From positions 1,860,001 through 1,924,000 of the forward strand of contig NZ_LR884459.1 in NCBI RefSeq assembly GCF_904848165.1: a stretch of 64,000 nt of DNA, given 5' to 3'. The stretch comes from Psychrobacter arenosus. GTDB taxonomy: Bacteria > Pseudomonadota > Gammaproteobacteria > Pseudomonadales > Moraxellaceae. A model generated the notes under the pieces. It searched no databases. It was not told the origin of the DNA and saw only the letters and a list, made by a program, of their open reading frames with translations. The position numbers and the translations under genes were made by a program. Positions 48,571 to 59,432 of the stretch are shown one piece after another (position 1 is the stretch's first letter; each line of letters begins with the position of its first letter).

Positions 48571-49405
48571 AGTATCCCTTGTTTGGTTCTTAAAGTATAA
48601 ATTTGCTAAATTAAAATTTTTGCTGCGCTTGTGAGCTATTATTGATTTTAATAATTGTCTTATTTTATAATTATTGTTTTATAGCGACTTTAGTTAAACC
48701 CTCATTTAAATTTTTTAATTTTTTTTATTATATGCATTGTTATTAAATAAATTATTTTTATAATAGTTTTACTACTTCCTCTAATACAAATATTTTCTCT
48801 TATCCTAAATTTTTTTTATTTATTATCTTATTTATTGCATTTTTAATTATTAAGCTATTTATTATTTTCTTAGTTTTGAGTTATTATTTTTCTATTTTAT
48901 TTTCATACTGGCTGTTGTTATTCTTTTCGTATAGCTAGTAGCTAAGCCAGTAAGAAAAGTATAGGCATGACAATGACGAGCGTATACGTAAAACGTGCAA
49001 GTAAATGTTCAGGTCTGTGAGTTGTGTTGACGGCAAGTAACTATCGGCGCCATAGTTTATAGCCCGTGTTGCTTGTGAGAGAATTTTGCAAAGTTTTTAA
49101 CGGGGGTATTGGCCCAATTGGATAATGACGCTGTAAAGCGATTTCTGAATATCAGCACTTTATAAGCTTTATCAAGCTTATAGCAGGTAAAGTGTTGGGG
49201 TAGAGAGGAGTCAAGTCTGTGCTATAAGAGGAGTACAGCACTATAGATGAGTAAAGTATTAAGATTAGGATTAAAGTTAGATGAGATGACCAAGTCAACA
49301 ATAGCAGGCGCTACCTAACTTGGTGTGCTCAGATGAGACAGCTAGTATTTAGAAATATTAATAAGAACAGGGCAATCACAAACAATGGCAATAAGGGTAA
49401 AACTC
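48571..49405. other. 835-bp gene-free, very AT-rich stretch
   Basis: The part 48600-48920 is almost only A and T, with runs such as TTTTTTATTATAT and repeated TTATTTATT. The part 48930-49400 has normal composition but only tiny frames. No RNA gene or insertion sequence end was recognised. It may hold promoters of the PfpI cluster and a nucleoid-protein binding zone. Confidence 0.5.
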
Positions 49406-50446
49406 CTAACGGGCTAAAATCTTTTTAGGTTGCAAGCGCCCATTGATACTTAGCGTGCCTAAGCCAACAAACATACCCTCTTCATTAATTAGACGGATAT
49501 CTCGAGTAGGCACGCCGTCCTCTTCGATATCTACTGCGGTATCGTTATCCAGTGTCTCATTCTCTATGGATGCGGCCTCTGTCAGTATAGGAGCCGCTTC
49601 AAGATAGCTTACGAGTTCAGGGGTGAACTGCTCACGAACATTAAGGCGTTGTCCTACCTGAACGCGCTCGCATTGCTCGGGGGTTATCTGTAGCGTTGCT
49701 AAACCTGTAACGCAAGCATCGACTGCCAATAAATGCTCAAACCGTTGCGCTAAACTCAACGCTTCTAAATCGGCCAAACTAATACTATTTGCCGTCGTAA
49801 AATGACCCACCTGAGTACGGCGTAAACTGGTTAAGTGCCCCACTGTGCCAAGCGCTTGCGCAATATCTTCCCCTAGTACTCGGACATAAGTGCCTTTTGT
49901 ACAAGTCACCTGTAAACGCAGACTGTCTGCTGTTAGCCACTCTAGCTGTAAGTCACGAATGGTAATGGGCCGGGCAGGACGCTCAATTTCAATGCCTTCG
50001 CGGGCATATTCGTAGAGTTTTTTGCCGTCTTTTTTTAGCGCAGAATACATGGGCGGTACTTGAGTTTGTGCGCCCATAAACTGTTGGACGGTTTGCTCAA
50101 TAGCCGTGTCATCAATGGCAGGAACGGCTTGCGTTGCCACTATCTGACCTTCCGCATCCCCCGTATCGGTACGCTCCCCCAATTTAATGGTGGCTTCATA
50201 CGCCTTGTCTGCATCGAGTTGGTAATGGCTAAACTTTGTCGCTTCCCCTAAGCATACTGGCAATAGCCCAGTCGCCATAGGGTCCAAGGTTCCCGTATGC
50301 CCCGCTTTCTTACTGTCATGCAGTGGCGATTTAAACAGATACTTCACCTTAGAGACCACTTGCTGCGAAGTGAGACCTTGGGGCTTATCAATCAGAATAA
50401 CGCCAGAGACGCGCTGTTTAGGGGCTTTAGAAACGGGGTTTGCCAT
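49406..50446 (-). CDS. truB: tRNA pseudouridine-55 synthase
   Basis: Makes pseudouridine 55 in the T-loop of tRNAs. Catalytic Asp55 is in GHTGTLDPMATGLLPVCLG; other blocks are DKPQGLTSQQVV and KGTYVRVLGEDIA. The ATG at 50446 (MANPVSKAPKQ) is a better start than 50476. A Glu/Asp-rich insert (about 290-320) precedes the C-terminal PUA-like end (LGTLSINGRLQPKKIL). In the rbfA-truB order of the conserved infB cluster. Confidence 0.96.
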   Translation of the reverse strand: MANPVSKAPKQRVSGVILIDKPQGLTSQQVVSKVKYLFKSPLHDSKKAGHTGTLDPMATGLLPVCLGEATKFSHYQLDADKAYEATIKLGERTDTGDAEGQIVATQAVPAIDDTAIEQTVQQFMGAQTQVPPMYSALKKDGKKLYEYAREGIEIERPARPITIRDLQLEWLTADSLRLQVTCTKGTYVRVLGEDIAQALGTVGHLTSLRRTQVGHFTTANSISLADLEALSLAQRFEHLLAVDACVTGLATLQITPEQCERVQVGQRLNVREQFTPELVSYLEAAPILTEAASIENETLDNDTAVDIEEDGVPTRDIRLINEEGMFVGLGTLSINGRLQPKKILAR

Positions 50447-50614
50447 ACGGGAGCCTGTGCTAATCAATAAGACCAAATCAAGGTTATGCTATATAAATTC
50501 GAATCATCGCAGGGTAGGCAACTGGTCAAAAATTCTCCCAGTCACACGCTAGCGACTTTAAAGGGCACTGATTATACCCTGCCCTACTCCAGCGCTAATG
50601 CTGATATAAAGTCA

Positions 50615-51028
50615 TTAGTCGTCAGAGGCTGTATCTTCTGGATTTGGCACATTATCATCATCACTTTTCGCTACGGCTTTGCTGATAAGCTCCATCATGT
50701 AGTTACCACGGGCAGTAACTTCATCGTAATGAAAACGCAGGCGCGGCGTAGTACGAGTTTTTAGACGATGGCTTAATTCAGTGCGCAGAAATCCTGAGGC
50801 ATTGGCCAAAACTTTAATACTTTGCTCATGGCTGCTTTTGGTCATAGCATCGTTGAGCTCAGGCTCCATAATAGTGACATAAATGTCGGCATAGCCTAAA
50901 TCTGCGCTGACTTTAACGCTAGAGATAGTCACAAAACCTGTCAAACGAGGATCATTAACCTCATCACGGATAAGCACAGCCAGTTCGCGCTGAATTTGAT
51001 CAGCCAATCGTTGTAAACGCTGATTCAT
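50615..51028 (-). CDS. rbfA: Ribosome-binding factor A
   Basis: A 137-residue single KH-type domain protein needed for 30S maturation, especially in the cold. Blocks RLADQIQRELAVLIRDEVNDPRL and the RTTPRLRFHYDE end are typical. An acidic tail follows (about 118-137). It lies between infB and truB, separated from infB by a terminator. Confidence 0.96.
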   Translation of the reverse strand: MNQRLQRLADQIQRELAVLIRDEVNDPRLTGFVTISSVKVSADLGYADIYVTIMEPELNDAMTKSSHEQSIKVLANASGFLRTELSHRLKTRTTPRLRFHYDEVTARGNYMMELISKAVAKSDDDNVPNPEDTASDD

Positions 51029-51186
51029 GGTAATTCCTATTTAATCATGATGAATGGCATAGGCAACCCATGACATTCTTAGGTAAGGGCCTACAATGCT
51101 ATGGGCACCAATAGGTCAATAAAACAATTCAAAAAAAGGGTAAAGCAAAACCATTAAGATAAAAGGTCAAGACAAAACAATTAAGT

Positions 51187-51226
51187 AAAAAAAGACCTAG
51201 CAGGACTGACCTGTTAGGTCTTTTTA
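51187..51226 (-). terminator. Terminator between infB and rbfA
   Basis: A long stem AAAAAGACCTAACAGG/CCTGCTAGGTCTTTTT (one mismatch) with a 5-6 nt loop and T-run on the minus strand, right after infB. It may lower rbfA-truB expression relative to nusA-infB. Confidence 0.85.
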
Positions 51227-51245
51227 TCACACTACCTAAGCAAAC

Positions 51246-53969
51246 TTAGATCGTGCGTTCAAACTCTTGGATTTCGAAGACTTCAATCTTATCGCCGACT
51301 TCAACATCGTAGCCACGAACGGCAAGACCACATTCCATACCAGTACGCACTTCGTTAACATCGTCTTTGTAACGACGTAGCGATTGCAATTGACCCGTAA
51401 AGATGACCTTATCATCACGTAGGACGCGGATGGGCTTGTTACGATAAATCGTACCTTCCACTACCATACAACCGGCAGCTGCACCAAACTTACTTGAGCG
51501 GAAGACATCACGGACGTCGGCCACACCAAGGATTTGCTCACGGTGCTCTGGAGATAGTAAGCCACTCATCGCAGCTTTCACATCATCGATTAAGCCATAG
51601 ATGACACTATAGTAACGAATGTCTAGCTTCGAATCATCCGCTTTACGACGCGCCGTAGCATCAGCACGCACGTTGAAACCTAGTAATACAGCTTCGCTTG
51701 ATTCCGCCAAAGTAACGTCTGATTCTGAGATAGGACCTACGCCTGAGCTGATCACTTTCACTTTCACTTCATCGGTAGACAGCTCGTTCAAGGCCGCTAA
51801 TAGCGCTTCTAATGAACCACGGACGTCTGTTTTTAGCACGATGTTTAAGAACGACACGTCGCCTTGACCCATTTGCTCAAACATGTTTTCAAGACGCATC
51901 TTATTCTGACGGTCCATCTCACGCTCGCGCTCACGGTTGGCACGGAAGTCTGCCACTTCACGGGCTTTCTTCTCATCAGCAACGACTAGGAACTCGCTAC
52001 CCGCTGCTGGCGTTTCAGGCAAACCTAAAATCTCAACAGGGATAGACGGGCCTGCCGACTTGATACGTTGACCTTGCTCATCAATCATGGCACGAACTTT
52101 ACCATAGTGCTCACCCGCTAAGACTAAGTCGCCTTGTTTCAAGGTACCTTTCTTAACCAGTAAACTAACGACAGCACCGCGGCCTTTTTCTAATCTTGAC
52201 TCAATAACCACACCTTGAGCTGCGCCATCCGTTGGGGCTTCTAGCTCCATAAGCTCTGCTTGCAAGCTGATAAGCTCTAGCAGCTCATCGATACCTTCGC
52301 CTGTTTTGGCAGAGACGCGAGCCATAGGAGTGTCACCACCCCAAGCTTCTGAGACAACTTCTTTACTCGTCAACTCATTAAGGACGCGATCGACATCGGC
52401 ACTTTCTTTATCCATTTTGTTGATAGCAACAATCAGTGGCGTACCAGCAGCACGCGCATGATCAATAGCTTCAACCGTTTGCGGCATCATACCATCATCA
52501 GCAGCCACAACTAGCACTACGATATCGGTAGCCTGAGCACCGCGTGAGCGCATAGCACTGAACGCTGCGTGACCTGGAGTATCTAGGAACGTTACCACAC
52601 CACGACTGGTCTCAACATGGTAAGCACCAATATGCTGGGTGATACCACCGGCTTCACCAGAAGCTTTCTTAGTAGAACGAATTTTATCTAGTAATGAAGT
52701 CTTACCATGGTCAACGTGGCCCATAATAGTCACTACTGGTGGACGCGCTTGGACGTTACTGCTACGTTTTTCAACGGCTACTTGTAGGTCATCTTCAACT
52801 TTAGTATCACTAACTAAAACAGGATTGTGACCCAACTCTTCGACCAGCAAACTGGCAGTAGCTTGATCAATCTCATCAGACTCACTAACCATTTCACCCA
52901 TTTTCATGAGCAATTTGACCACTTCGCGGGCTTTAATAGCCATGCGTTGTGCCAAGTCAGCAACCACAATTTGCTCACTAATTTCAACATCATGGACGAT
53001 TTTTTCGACCGGACGCTCAAATTTATGCTGACCTGATTGTGAGGACTTAAGACCATGACGGCGATTTTTGATTTCGCGCTCTTCTTGGTTCTTACGACGT
53101 TTGCCACGAGCCGCTGTACCGGTAGTACCACGCTTAATCTCACGACGCTCTTTTTCAAACGACTCTTCTAGAGCATCCCCCACCAGACCTTCGGCCAATG
53201 GCTCGTCTTTACGCACTTCAGAGACCGGCTCTTTATCAGAGTATTTACCAGCCATCTTACGCATTTGCTCAAGTGTACGCTTTTGCGCTTCTTCTGCTTG
53301 CTGACGACGGGTTTCAGCTTCTAGCTGACGTAGACGCTCTTCTTCAACTTCGCGAGCTTCACGCTCTTTGCGCTCAGCGGCGGTCTCAGTTTTTGGCTTA
53401 GTAGCCGCAACCACTTTTTTCTTTTCTTTAGCTTTGATTTCCGTCGCTTCTTTGCCGCCTTTTTTCACTACGACAGAAGATTTAACGTCATCGCTACCGC
53501 TATCTTTGCTTTTGCTACCGCCGAGGCTTGCGCGCATAGCCGCTAACGTAGCCGCCTGGCGCTCTTCAGATTTCTTCTTAGCTTGCTCACGCTCAAGCGC
53601 TTCTTGCTCAGCTTTTGCTTTGGCTTCGATTTGGGCTTTCTCACGAGCGGCCAATTCTTCAGCTACTTGTGCAGGATCTGGTTTCTCGAATACTTTTTTC
53701 TTGCGCACTTCAACGTTGACGCTCTTAGATTTACCTGAAGAGCCCGTTACACGCGCAGTACTGGTCGTCTTAGACTTGAGGCTAATACGGCGTTTCTCTT
53801 GCTGGCCATGGCTTTGCTTCAAAAATGCCACCAACTGTTCTTGCTCAAGTTCGGTGACTAGGTCATCCTCCCCACGAGCAGGCAGTCCAGCGTCCACTAG
53901 CTGCTGTTTTACAGCGCTAGCGGTTTTACTTACCATTTCTGCCAGTTCTTTGACGGTCTTATCTGCCAT
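51246..53969 (-). CDS. infB: Translation initiation factor IF-2
   Basis: GTPase that brings fMet-tRNA to the 30S P site. The N-terminus (about 1-320) is a long charged, Lys/Glu/Ala-rich region with IF2_N domains at 1-55 and about 330-380. The G domain has [18 protein letters not shown] and SAKTGEG in order. The C-terminal domains with [22 protein letters not shown] follow. The 907 residues are normal. It is in the nusA-infB-rbfA order, 165 bp after nusA. Confidence 0.97.
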   Translation of the reverse strand: MADKTVKELAEMVSKTASAVKQQLVDAGLPARGEDDLVTELEQEQLVAFLKQSHGQQEKRRISLKSKTTSTARVTGSSGKSKSVNVEVRKKKVFEKPDPAQVAEELAAREKAQIEAKAKAEQEALEREQAKKKSEERQAATLAAMRASLGGSKSKDSGSDDVKSSVVVKKGGKEATEIKAKEKKKVVAATKPKTETAAERKEREAREVEEERLRQLEAETRRQQAEEAQKRTLEQMRKMAGKYSDKEPVSEVRKDEPLAEGLVGDALEESFEKERREIKRGTTGTAARGKRRKNQEEREIKNRRHGLKSSQSGQHKFERPVEKIVHDVEISEQIVVADLAQRMAIKAREVVKLLMKMGEMVSESDEIDQATASLLVEELGHNPVLVSDTKVEDDLQVAVEKRSSNVQARPPVVTIMGHVDHGKTSLLDKIRSTKKASGEAGGITQHIGAYHVETSRGVVTFLDTPGHAAFSAMRSRGAQATDIVVLVVAADDGMMPQTVEAIDHARAAGTPLIVAINKMDKESADVDRVLNELTSKEVVSEAWGGDTPMARVSAKTGEGIDELLELISLQAELMELEAPTDGAAQGVVIESRLEKGRGAVVSLLVKKGTLKQGDLVLAGEHYGKVRAMIDEQGQRIKSAGPSIPVEILGLPETPAAGSEFLVVADEKKAREVADFRANREREREMDRQNKMRLENMFEQMGQGDVSFLNIVLKTDVRGSLEALLAALNELSTDEVKVKVISSGVGPISESDVTLAESSEAVLLGFNVRADATARRKADDSKLDIRYYSVIYGLIDDVKAAMSGLLSPEHREQILGVADVRDVFRSSKFGAAAGCMVVEGTIYRNKPIRVLRDDKVIFTGQLQSLRRYKDDVNEVRTGMECGLAVRGYDVEVGDKIEVFEIQEFERTI

Positions 53970-54134
53970 TGATTGTCACCTACTATCTATTATGTGCTAT
54001 ATATTTAATTCAGCGTTTGGCTGATGTGTGCGTACTTTTGTCACTGTCTTTATATACGGTATAAGCTCGCTTATATGATTGGTCATCGCTACTGTGCATA
54101 TACCGTACACCGTAACGGTTATGAATGACGGACG

Positions 54135-55619
54135 CTACTCATCAAACCAAGACTCACGTGCCTTCATAATTAGCTGGCCCGCTGTCTTTTCGTCAAGACC
54201 ATCGATGTCTTCTAAATCAAAGACCGCTTGCTCGGCCAGATCATCCACAGTAATGATGTCTTTTTGAGCCATTTTATAGGCCCAGCTGGTCGTCATCCCC
54301 TCTAGCGCTAACAACTCAGCGCTAGGCTCTTTCATATTCTGCTGCTTCACAAGCTCGTCAGCGATCACGACTTCTTTGGCACGTTCTTGAATCATATCAA
54401 TAGCTTCATCATCTAAGCCTTCGATATCATAGAAGGTATCGACCGGCACATAGGCCACTTCTTCGATACTGGTAAAGCCCACGTCTACTAACGCTTGTGC
54501 TAAGTCTTCGTCCACTTCTAGGCGCTCATAGAACAAATCTAGATACGCTTTAGTTTCGGTTTTTTGACGCTCAAGGTACTCGGCTTCAAGCATCATATTT
54601 AATTTATAGCCCGTCAATTCAGAGGCTAGACGGACGTTTTGTCCTTGCGAGCCAATAGCACGCGCCAATTGATCATTGGTCGTAAAGACGATATCAGCGG
54701 TTTGCGCATCTTCATCTAAAATGATGCTGTTCACATCAGCCGGCTCAAGCGCACTAATAATATATTGTGCCGGATCATCAGACCAAACCACGACATCGAT
54801 ACGCTCACCGTCCAACTCTTGCTGCACCGCTTGAATACGCGTACCACGCATACCGATACAAGCCCCTACTGGGTCGATGCGGTGATCGTTGGTCTTGACA
54901 GAGATTTTAGCACGAGTACCCGGCAAGCGGGCAACATTGCGAATTTCAATGATTTGCTCAGCAATCTCTGGCACTTCTTTTTGCATCAACGCCGACAACA
55001 TTTCTGGGTGTGTGCGTGATAACAATAATTGCGCACCGCGGTTTTCACGATTCACATGGTATAGGATAGCATTGATACGAGATTTCACACGCAATTGCTC
55101 ACGGGGCAGCATTTGATCGCGTGATAAATAACCTTCCGCATTGTCCCCCAAATCGATGATATAACCATCGCGGGTTTGCTTTTTCACTTCACCAAACAGC
55201 ATCTCACCAATACGGGGCTCAAAAGCATCGGCTACTAGAGCACGCTCGGCTTCGCGAATCTTTTGAATAATAACTTGCTTAGCTTGCGTGGCAGCAATAC
55301 GACCGAATTCGATAGATTCGATTTGCTCTTCTTTGATATCACCGATAGCCCATTCATCCTGGTCTAGGTCAGTGATGGCCAATTGGCAGGCTGGCATTTC
55401 GTGATCTTCGTCCGCGACTACCGTCCAATAACGGTAAGTATCATAATCGCCAGTTTCACGATCAATGGCTACCCGCACCGCCACTTCTGGCTGGTCAGTA
55501 TAGACTTTCTTTTTAGTCGAGACGACCAAGGCTTGCTCAATCGCTTCAAAAATATCTTCTGGATTTAAGCCCTTCTCATTACTGACGGTCTCTACTACCG
55601 TTAAAATCTCTCGACTCAT
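54135..55619 (-). CDS. nusA: Transcription termination/antitermination protein NusA
   Basis: RNA polymerase-binding factor. N-terminal domain (about 1-125, MSREILTVVETVSNEKGLNP), S1 (about 135-200, GEVKKQTRDGYIIDLGDNAEG), KH1/KH2 (about 230-345, with DPVGACIGMRGTRIQAV and ARAIGSQGQNVRLAS) and two C-terminal acidic repeats (about 365-494). The 494 residues match E. coli-type NusA. It follows rimP after an unusual 349-bp gap. Confidence 0.97.
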   Translation of the reverse strand: MSREILTVVETVSNEKGLNPEDIFEAIEQALVVSTKKKVYTDQPEVAVRVAIDRETGDYDTYRYWTVVADEDHEMPACQLAITDLDQDEWAIGDIKEEQIESIEFGRIAATQAKQVIIQKIREAERALVADAFEPRIGEMLFGEVKKQTRDGYIIDLGDNAEGYLSRDQMLPREQLRVKSRINAILYHVNRENRGAQLLLSRTHPEMLSALMQKEVPEIAEQIIEIRNVARLPGTRAKISVKTNDHRIDPVGACIGMRGTRIQAVQQELDGERIDVVVWSDDPAQYIISALEPADVNSIILDEDAQTADIVFTTNDQLARAIGSQGQNVRLASELTGYKLNMMLEAEYLERQKTETKAYLDLFYERLEVDEDLAQALVDVGFTSIEEVAYVPVDTFYDIEGLDDEAIDMIQERAKEVVIADELVKQQNMKEPSAELLALEGMTTSWAYKMAQKDIITVDDLAEQAVFDLEDIDGLDEKTAGQLIMKARESWFDE

Positions 55620-55968
55620 GCTATACCTGTCCTATACTGACGTAAATGGTGTTTTATTAAAGATTAGTAAATGATTTGTTGTTAAGGCTCTAAATTTTAC
55701 TAGGAGCATTAACGCTTAATTAGCCTATTGGTAATTTTTACGGTTAGGCTAAATAAAGATAAAACCCACTATATTAACATGCAATTCATTAGTAAATATT
55801 AATGGATTGCTAATAATAACTTATAAAATAGTGCTATTAAAATAGTGTTATCGGGTCTTTACTAAAAATTAATACTGAAATTTAAAATCATAATCGGGGC
55901 AAAAAGGGCAGCAATTTAACTGGCTACTTACTTCAAACGCCCCTAGTAACTAAGCTATCTATTGGCGG
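55620..55968. other. 349-bp spacer rimP-nusA
   Basis: In most relatives rimP and nusA are almost adjacent. Here an AT-rich gap holds an inverted repeat TTAGCCTA (55720-55727)/TAGGCTAA (55745-55752) and no ORF. It may contain an extra nusA promoter. Confidence 0.45.
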
Positions 55969-56469
55969 TTAACGGTCTTGATAAATCAAATTGGCTTTAT
56001 CAATATTAGACAATTCAACGGTTACTGCCTCCCCTTCTGGGGTGGTTAGACTCAAAGTCTTGTCGCTCATAGTGTCTAAAACACCAGTAATTTTGCGACG
56101 TTTCTCTTTGCCAGCACCAATAGCGTTAATCAGACGCAGATTAATCGTCTCGCCTATGTATTGGCGCATTTGTGCTTCAGAGAAAAAAGCGCGGTCTATC
56201 CCTGGTGAAGACACTTCCAGAATATATTCCCCAGCAATAGGGTCATGAACTTCTAACACACCACTAACTTGGTGGTTAACCGCAGCACAGTCTTCGATAG
56301 TGACTTGTTTGCCTTGCGCTTGCTCTTCTGGTAATGATTCGATAAAGATACGCAGTAGTGACTTGCGGCCTTGTGGTACAAATTCCACGCCCCACAGCGC
56401 CACATCACAAGCTGCTACAGCAGGAGCGATGATGGTCATCAATTCAGTAACTTTGGTAGACAGTTTCAT
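55969..56469 (-). CDS. rimP: Ribosome maturation factor RimP
   Basis: A 166-residue protein for 30S assembly, acting with S12. N-terminal domain with LWGVEFVPQGRKSLLRIFIE, then TIEDCAAVNHQVSGVLEVHDPI and YILEVSSPGIDRAFF, then the C-terminal SH3-like part. AAGG stands before the ATG. First protein gene of the rimP-nusA-infB cluster, downstream of the two tRNAs. Confidence 0.96.
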   Translation of the reverse strand: MKLSTKVTELMTIIAPAVAACDVALWGVEFVPQGRKSLLRIFIESLPEEQAQGKQVTIEDCAAVNHQVSGVLEVHDPIAGEYILEVSSPGIDRAFFSEAQMRQYIGETINLRLINAIGAGKEKRRKITGVLDTMSDKTLSLTTPEGEAVTVELSNIDKANLIYQDR

Positions 56470-56915
56470 ACAGACCTTTTATTTGTTTTTAATAAGGTAA
56501 TCAAAACATAAATATAGTGATAACTAGACGCTTAATAAAGACCGCTTAGCTCAATTATAATTGAGTCATAACCAGAGCATAATTAGCGACTGTATTAATA
56601 ATCAATAGGGGCGATATAAGTAGCGATATAAATAGAAAGTAGCGCCATCTCTGGCCAACACTTTGAATAAGGAAACAGTAGTTGTGATGACTAGTATTTA
56701 CGATGACTTAAGACAGACTGACAATTAATTATTAGATCGCCAACTTTATTGAAAGCTTACCACAGGGCTTAACTATTCCCTATGATTTGCCTATATTACC
56801 AACATTCAGATACAAAAAAACCCACAGACATATTGGTGGGTTTAATCTGCTGTGACTTTAAGTCTATCTCACTAATAGTGATAGTATTCAAAGTTCAGCT
56901 ATGTCTTTCAAAAAG
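56470..56915. other. Spacer tRNA-fMet to rimP
   Basis: A 446-bp gene-free stretch with the tRNA terminator at its right side (56814-56843). The rest should hold the rimP promoter. Nothing else recognised. Confidence 0.45.
56814..56843 (-). terminator. Terminator of the tRNA-Leu/tRNA-fMet transcript
   Basis: Stem AAACCCAC/GTGGGTTT with a 10-nt loop and seven Ts on the minus strand, 72 bp after the tRNA-fMet 3' end. Confidence 0.8.
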
Positions 56916-56992
<77 letters not shown>

Positions 56993-57094
56993 ACAATTTA
57001 GACTGCGTATTGTATACGCTTAATTTAGACCTGTCAACCAATTATCGAATTATATTTTAAAAAACTTATATAACCTTAACTGACAAGTTTAAAT

Positions 57095-57179
57095 TGGTGC
57101 GATCGGAGGGACTTGAACCCTCACAGCTTGCGCCACTACCCCCTCAAGATAGCGTGTCTACCAATTCCACCACGATCGC
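57095..57179 (-). tRNA. tRNA-Leu (GAG)
   Basis: An 85-nt type II tRNA with long variable arm. Acceptor GCGATCG/CGATCGC, D arm TGGAATTGGTAGACAC, anticodon GAG in CTATCTTGAGGGGGTAG, T arm GGGTTCAAGTCCC, encoded CCA. It lies between secG and tRNA-fMet, as in E. coli. Confidence 0.95.
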
Positions 57180-57501
57180 ATTCTGTTCTATATAAGCTAA
57201 GTCTAAAGGTTTAATAAATAAAAGCTATTTAATATAGCTAACTGAGTACTGAGCCATTCCATTGAGGAGAAACACTCAGGATAACTACAGTTTCCTAAAC
57301 GCTTAGCAGTTGCTAAAACAGGCAAGCATTGTAATGGCTAACCCTATAAATAGCAAGTTTTAATAGCAGGGCTGGTTAATAACCTGTAAATCGTAGGCCC
57401 TCGCTAAAAAAATAGACGGAGACATTTGAATTAATAAGTTAGACCACTCCCTGACCACTGAGCCCTAACCTCTGACCCCTAACATCCAACACCTGAAAAA
57501 G
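57180..57501. other. 322-bp spacer secG to tRNA-Leu
   Basis: No gene or strong hairpin recognised. Probably contains the tRNA promoter on the minus strand. Confidence 0.4.
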
Positions 57502-57810
57502 TTACTTAGTACTGTCGTTTAAGGGTCTGGGGGTTTGCGGAGCAGATACTGGCGCATCTAAGCGGAACTGATCTTCAGCTTGCTCACGGGCCTGCACAGC
57601 TAACGTCAAGCTGGTCACAAAGAATATGGCCGTTAATACAGCGGTAGCCCGGGTCATAAAGTTGGCAGAACCAGCGGCACCGAATACCGTGCCAGACGAG
57701 CCCGCACCAAAAGAGGCTCCTGCATCTGCGCCTTTGCCATGCTGAATAAGAATCAAGCCTATCATAGCGATAGCTACGATAATGTGTACGGCCAATACAA
57801 AGGTATACAT
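57502..57810 (-). CDS. secG: Preprotein translocase subunit SecG
   Basis: A small inner-membrane part of SecYEG that aids protein export. Two transmembrane helices (about 3-22 and 52-72) flank the conserved loop LIQHGKGADAGASFGAGSSGTVFGAAGSANFMTR. AGAGG stands before the ATG. A Gln/Pro-rich tail follows. It lies downstream of tpiA, the classic tpiA-secG-tRNALeu order. Confidence 0.96.
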   Translation of the reverse strand: MYTFVLAVHIIVAIAMIGLILIQHGKGADAGASFGAGSSGTVFGAAGSANFMTRATAVLTAIFFVTSLTLAVQAREQAEDQFRLDAPVSAPQTPRPLNDSTK

Positions 57811-58007
57811 AACGTCCTCTTCTGCTCACCTGAGCATGTATTTAATAGGGTAAAGCCCAAATGACATTCTAAATAAAATGCCTGGTACTCATAACACTTA
57901 GTCGGTTAGCATCGAGAATCAACTCGTGCATTATATAACAAGGCCATTTATAGCACGACCTTCTATAAAATAAAAAAGGGTAAAAAAATATAATGGGCTG
58001 CTTAGGC

Positions 58008-58802
58008 TTATGAATTGCTTTTTGCTGTAGAAAAGGCAGCGGCAATCGCGAAGAAGCTGTCGGCTTGTAGCGCCGCGCCACCGACTAAAGCACCATTGAC
58101 GCTGTCTGCTTGCGCAAACTGAGCCGCATTGGCCGCATTCACACTACCGCCGTAGAGCACACAGGGTTCGCCCAACGCTGCTTCTGCGCCGGCATAACCT
58201 TGAATAACGGCTTTAATATGGGTATGGGTAGACGCCACTTCTTCAACGGTAGGCACTTTACCCGTACCAATCGCCCAGACGGGCTCATAAGCGATAATCA
58301 GACGCTCCGCTAAACTCTCTTCATTGCTTTCCGCAAGCAACTGCTCAATCACAGTTAATTGCGAGGCCAAGACGCTAAAAGTCTGTTCGCTATCATACTG
58401 CTCTTTGGTTTCACCCACACAGAAAATCACACCCAATTGTTGGCTAAGGGCGTTTTTTATCTTCTGGTAAAGGGTTGCCTCGTCTTCGCCGTAATATTGG
58501 CGACGCTCTGAATGGCCTACTAGCACCCATGTGGCTCCTGCATCACGCACTTGCGCAGCTGAACAGTCGCCAGTAAAGGCCCCTGTTTCGGCACTATGAG
58601 CGCTAATATCCTGTACCCCTATCGCTATGGCAGTTTCTTGTTGTTGTAGCGAACTTACATGTACAAGACTGGGCACTACCATCAAGCGGCAAGCAGCTAG
58701 GTCGGCACTCTTTAGCTCAGTATTAATATCAGCTAACAAGGTTTTAGCGGCTTGTAAAGTTGCCGGATTTTGTTTCCAATTACCAATGACCCACGCCTGC
58801 AT
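58008..58802 (-). CDS. tpiA: Triosephosphate isomerase
   Basis: Interconverts dihydroxyacetone phosphate and glyceraldehyde 3-phosphate. Active-site Lys10 (GNWKQN), electrophile His97 (GHSERRQ), catalytic Glu in AYEPVWAIGTGK, the phosphate-binding LYGGSVNAANA and GALVGGAAL are all visible. The 264 residues are slightly longer than usual. First gene of the tpiA-secG pair. Confidence 0.97.
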   Translation of the reverse strand: MQAWVIGNWKQNPATLQAAKTLLADINTELKSADLAACRLMVVPSLVHVSSLQQQETAIAIGVQDISAHSAETGAFTGDCSAAQVRDAGATWVLVGHSERRQYYGEDEATLYQKIKNALSQQLGVIFCVGETKEQYDSEQTFSVLASQLTVIEQLLAESNEESLAERLIIAYEPVWAIGTGKVPTVEEVASTHTHIKAVIQGYAGAEAALGEPCVLYGGSVNAANAAQFAQADSVNGALVGGAALQADSFFAIAAAFSTAKSNS

Positions 58803-59432
58803 AGTACTTACATCCTATTGAATTCTTTAGTATCCGTTTACGCTAACCTGCCAAATTATAGGCGAATTTTATCGTACCAAGACGGCATAGAGCGAATTAT
58901 GAAACGCGCTATTATACCAAACTTTTATCTTCGTCTATAGAGGGTTTCGTTTCGGGCTTTTTTGCGACTACCTTTTTGATTTAAAAGGTACGCTATCGTA
59001 CTCTTTGCTTTGGTAACGCGCGCTATTTTCTTGAGGTTAACTCAAAGATTTATAGGCCGTTTATTGCGTATCCTTGGGTATTAGTAGGTTCTCTTTATGA
59101 GATTCACACCCCTTTATATTGAACCTTCTACATATTTTGATAATAATCTTAGCGTCAAAATACGAATTATTGTGTATAAAGTCAGCAGATTAACTTATAG
59201 TAGCTTACACTATAGTTACAATAGTATTTTATCAGGTTATAGTAATAGGCACGCGAGCTGCCATTTACTTAACCCAGCCGCTTGATTGTCCTAGTATTTT
59301 CCTAGACGTGATAGGTATCCGAGTCTTATGTTGGCTGAGTTTATCCTTATCATTCCTTCAGGTTTTATTGGGCTATCCAGATAGCAGCCTTAAGTTGTAA
59401 GCATATCTTTTTATATTTTGTGGGAGTCATTT
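58803..59432. other. 630-bp divergent spacer tpiA-pilB
   Basis: AT-rich, no convincing gene. The frame 59097-59285 is open, but its composition and lack of a ribosome binding site argue against coding. The pilB ribosome binding site GGGAG is at 59422. The region should carry both promoters. Confidence 0.45.

Noticed and set aside
59097..59285. Open frame of 62 codons before pilB
   Set aside because: No ribosome binding site and no protein-like composition. It sits in an AT-rich spacer that should carry promoters.
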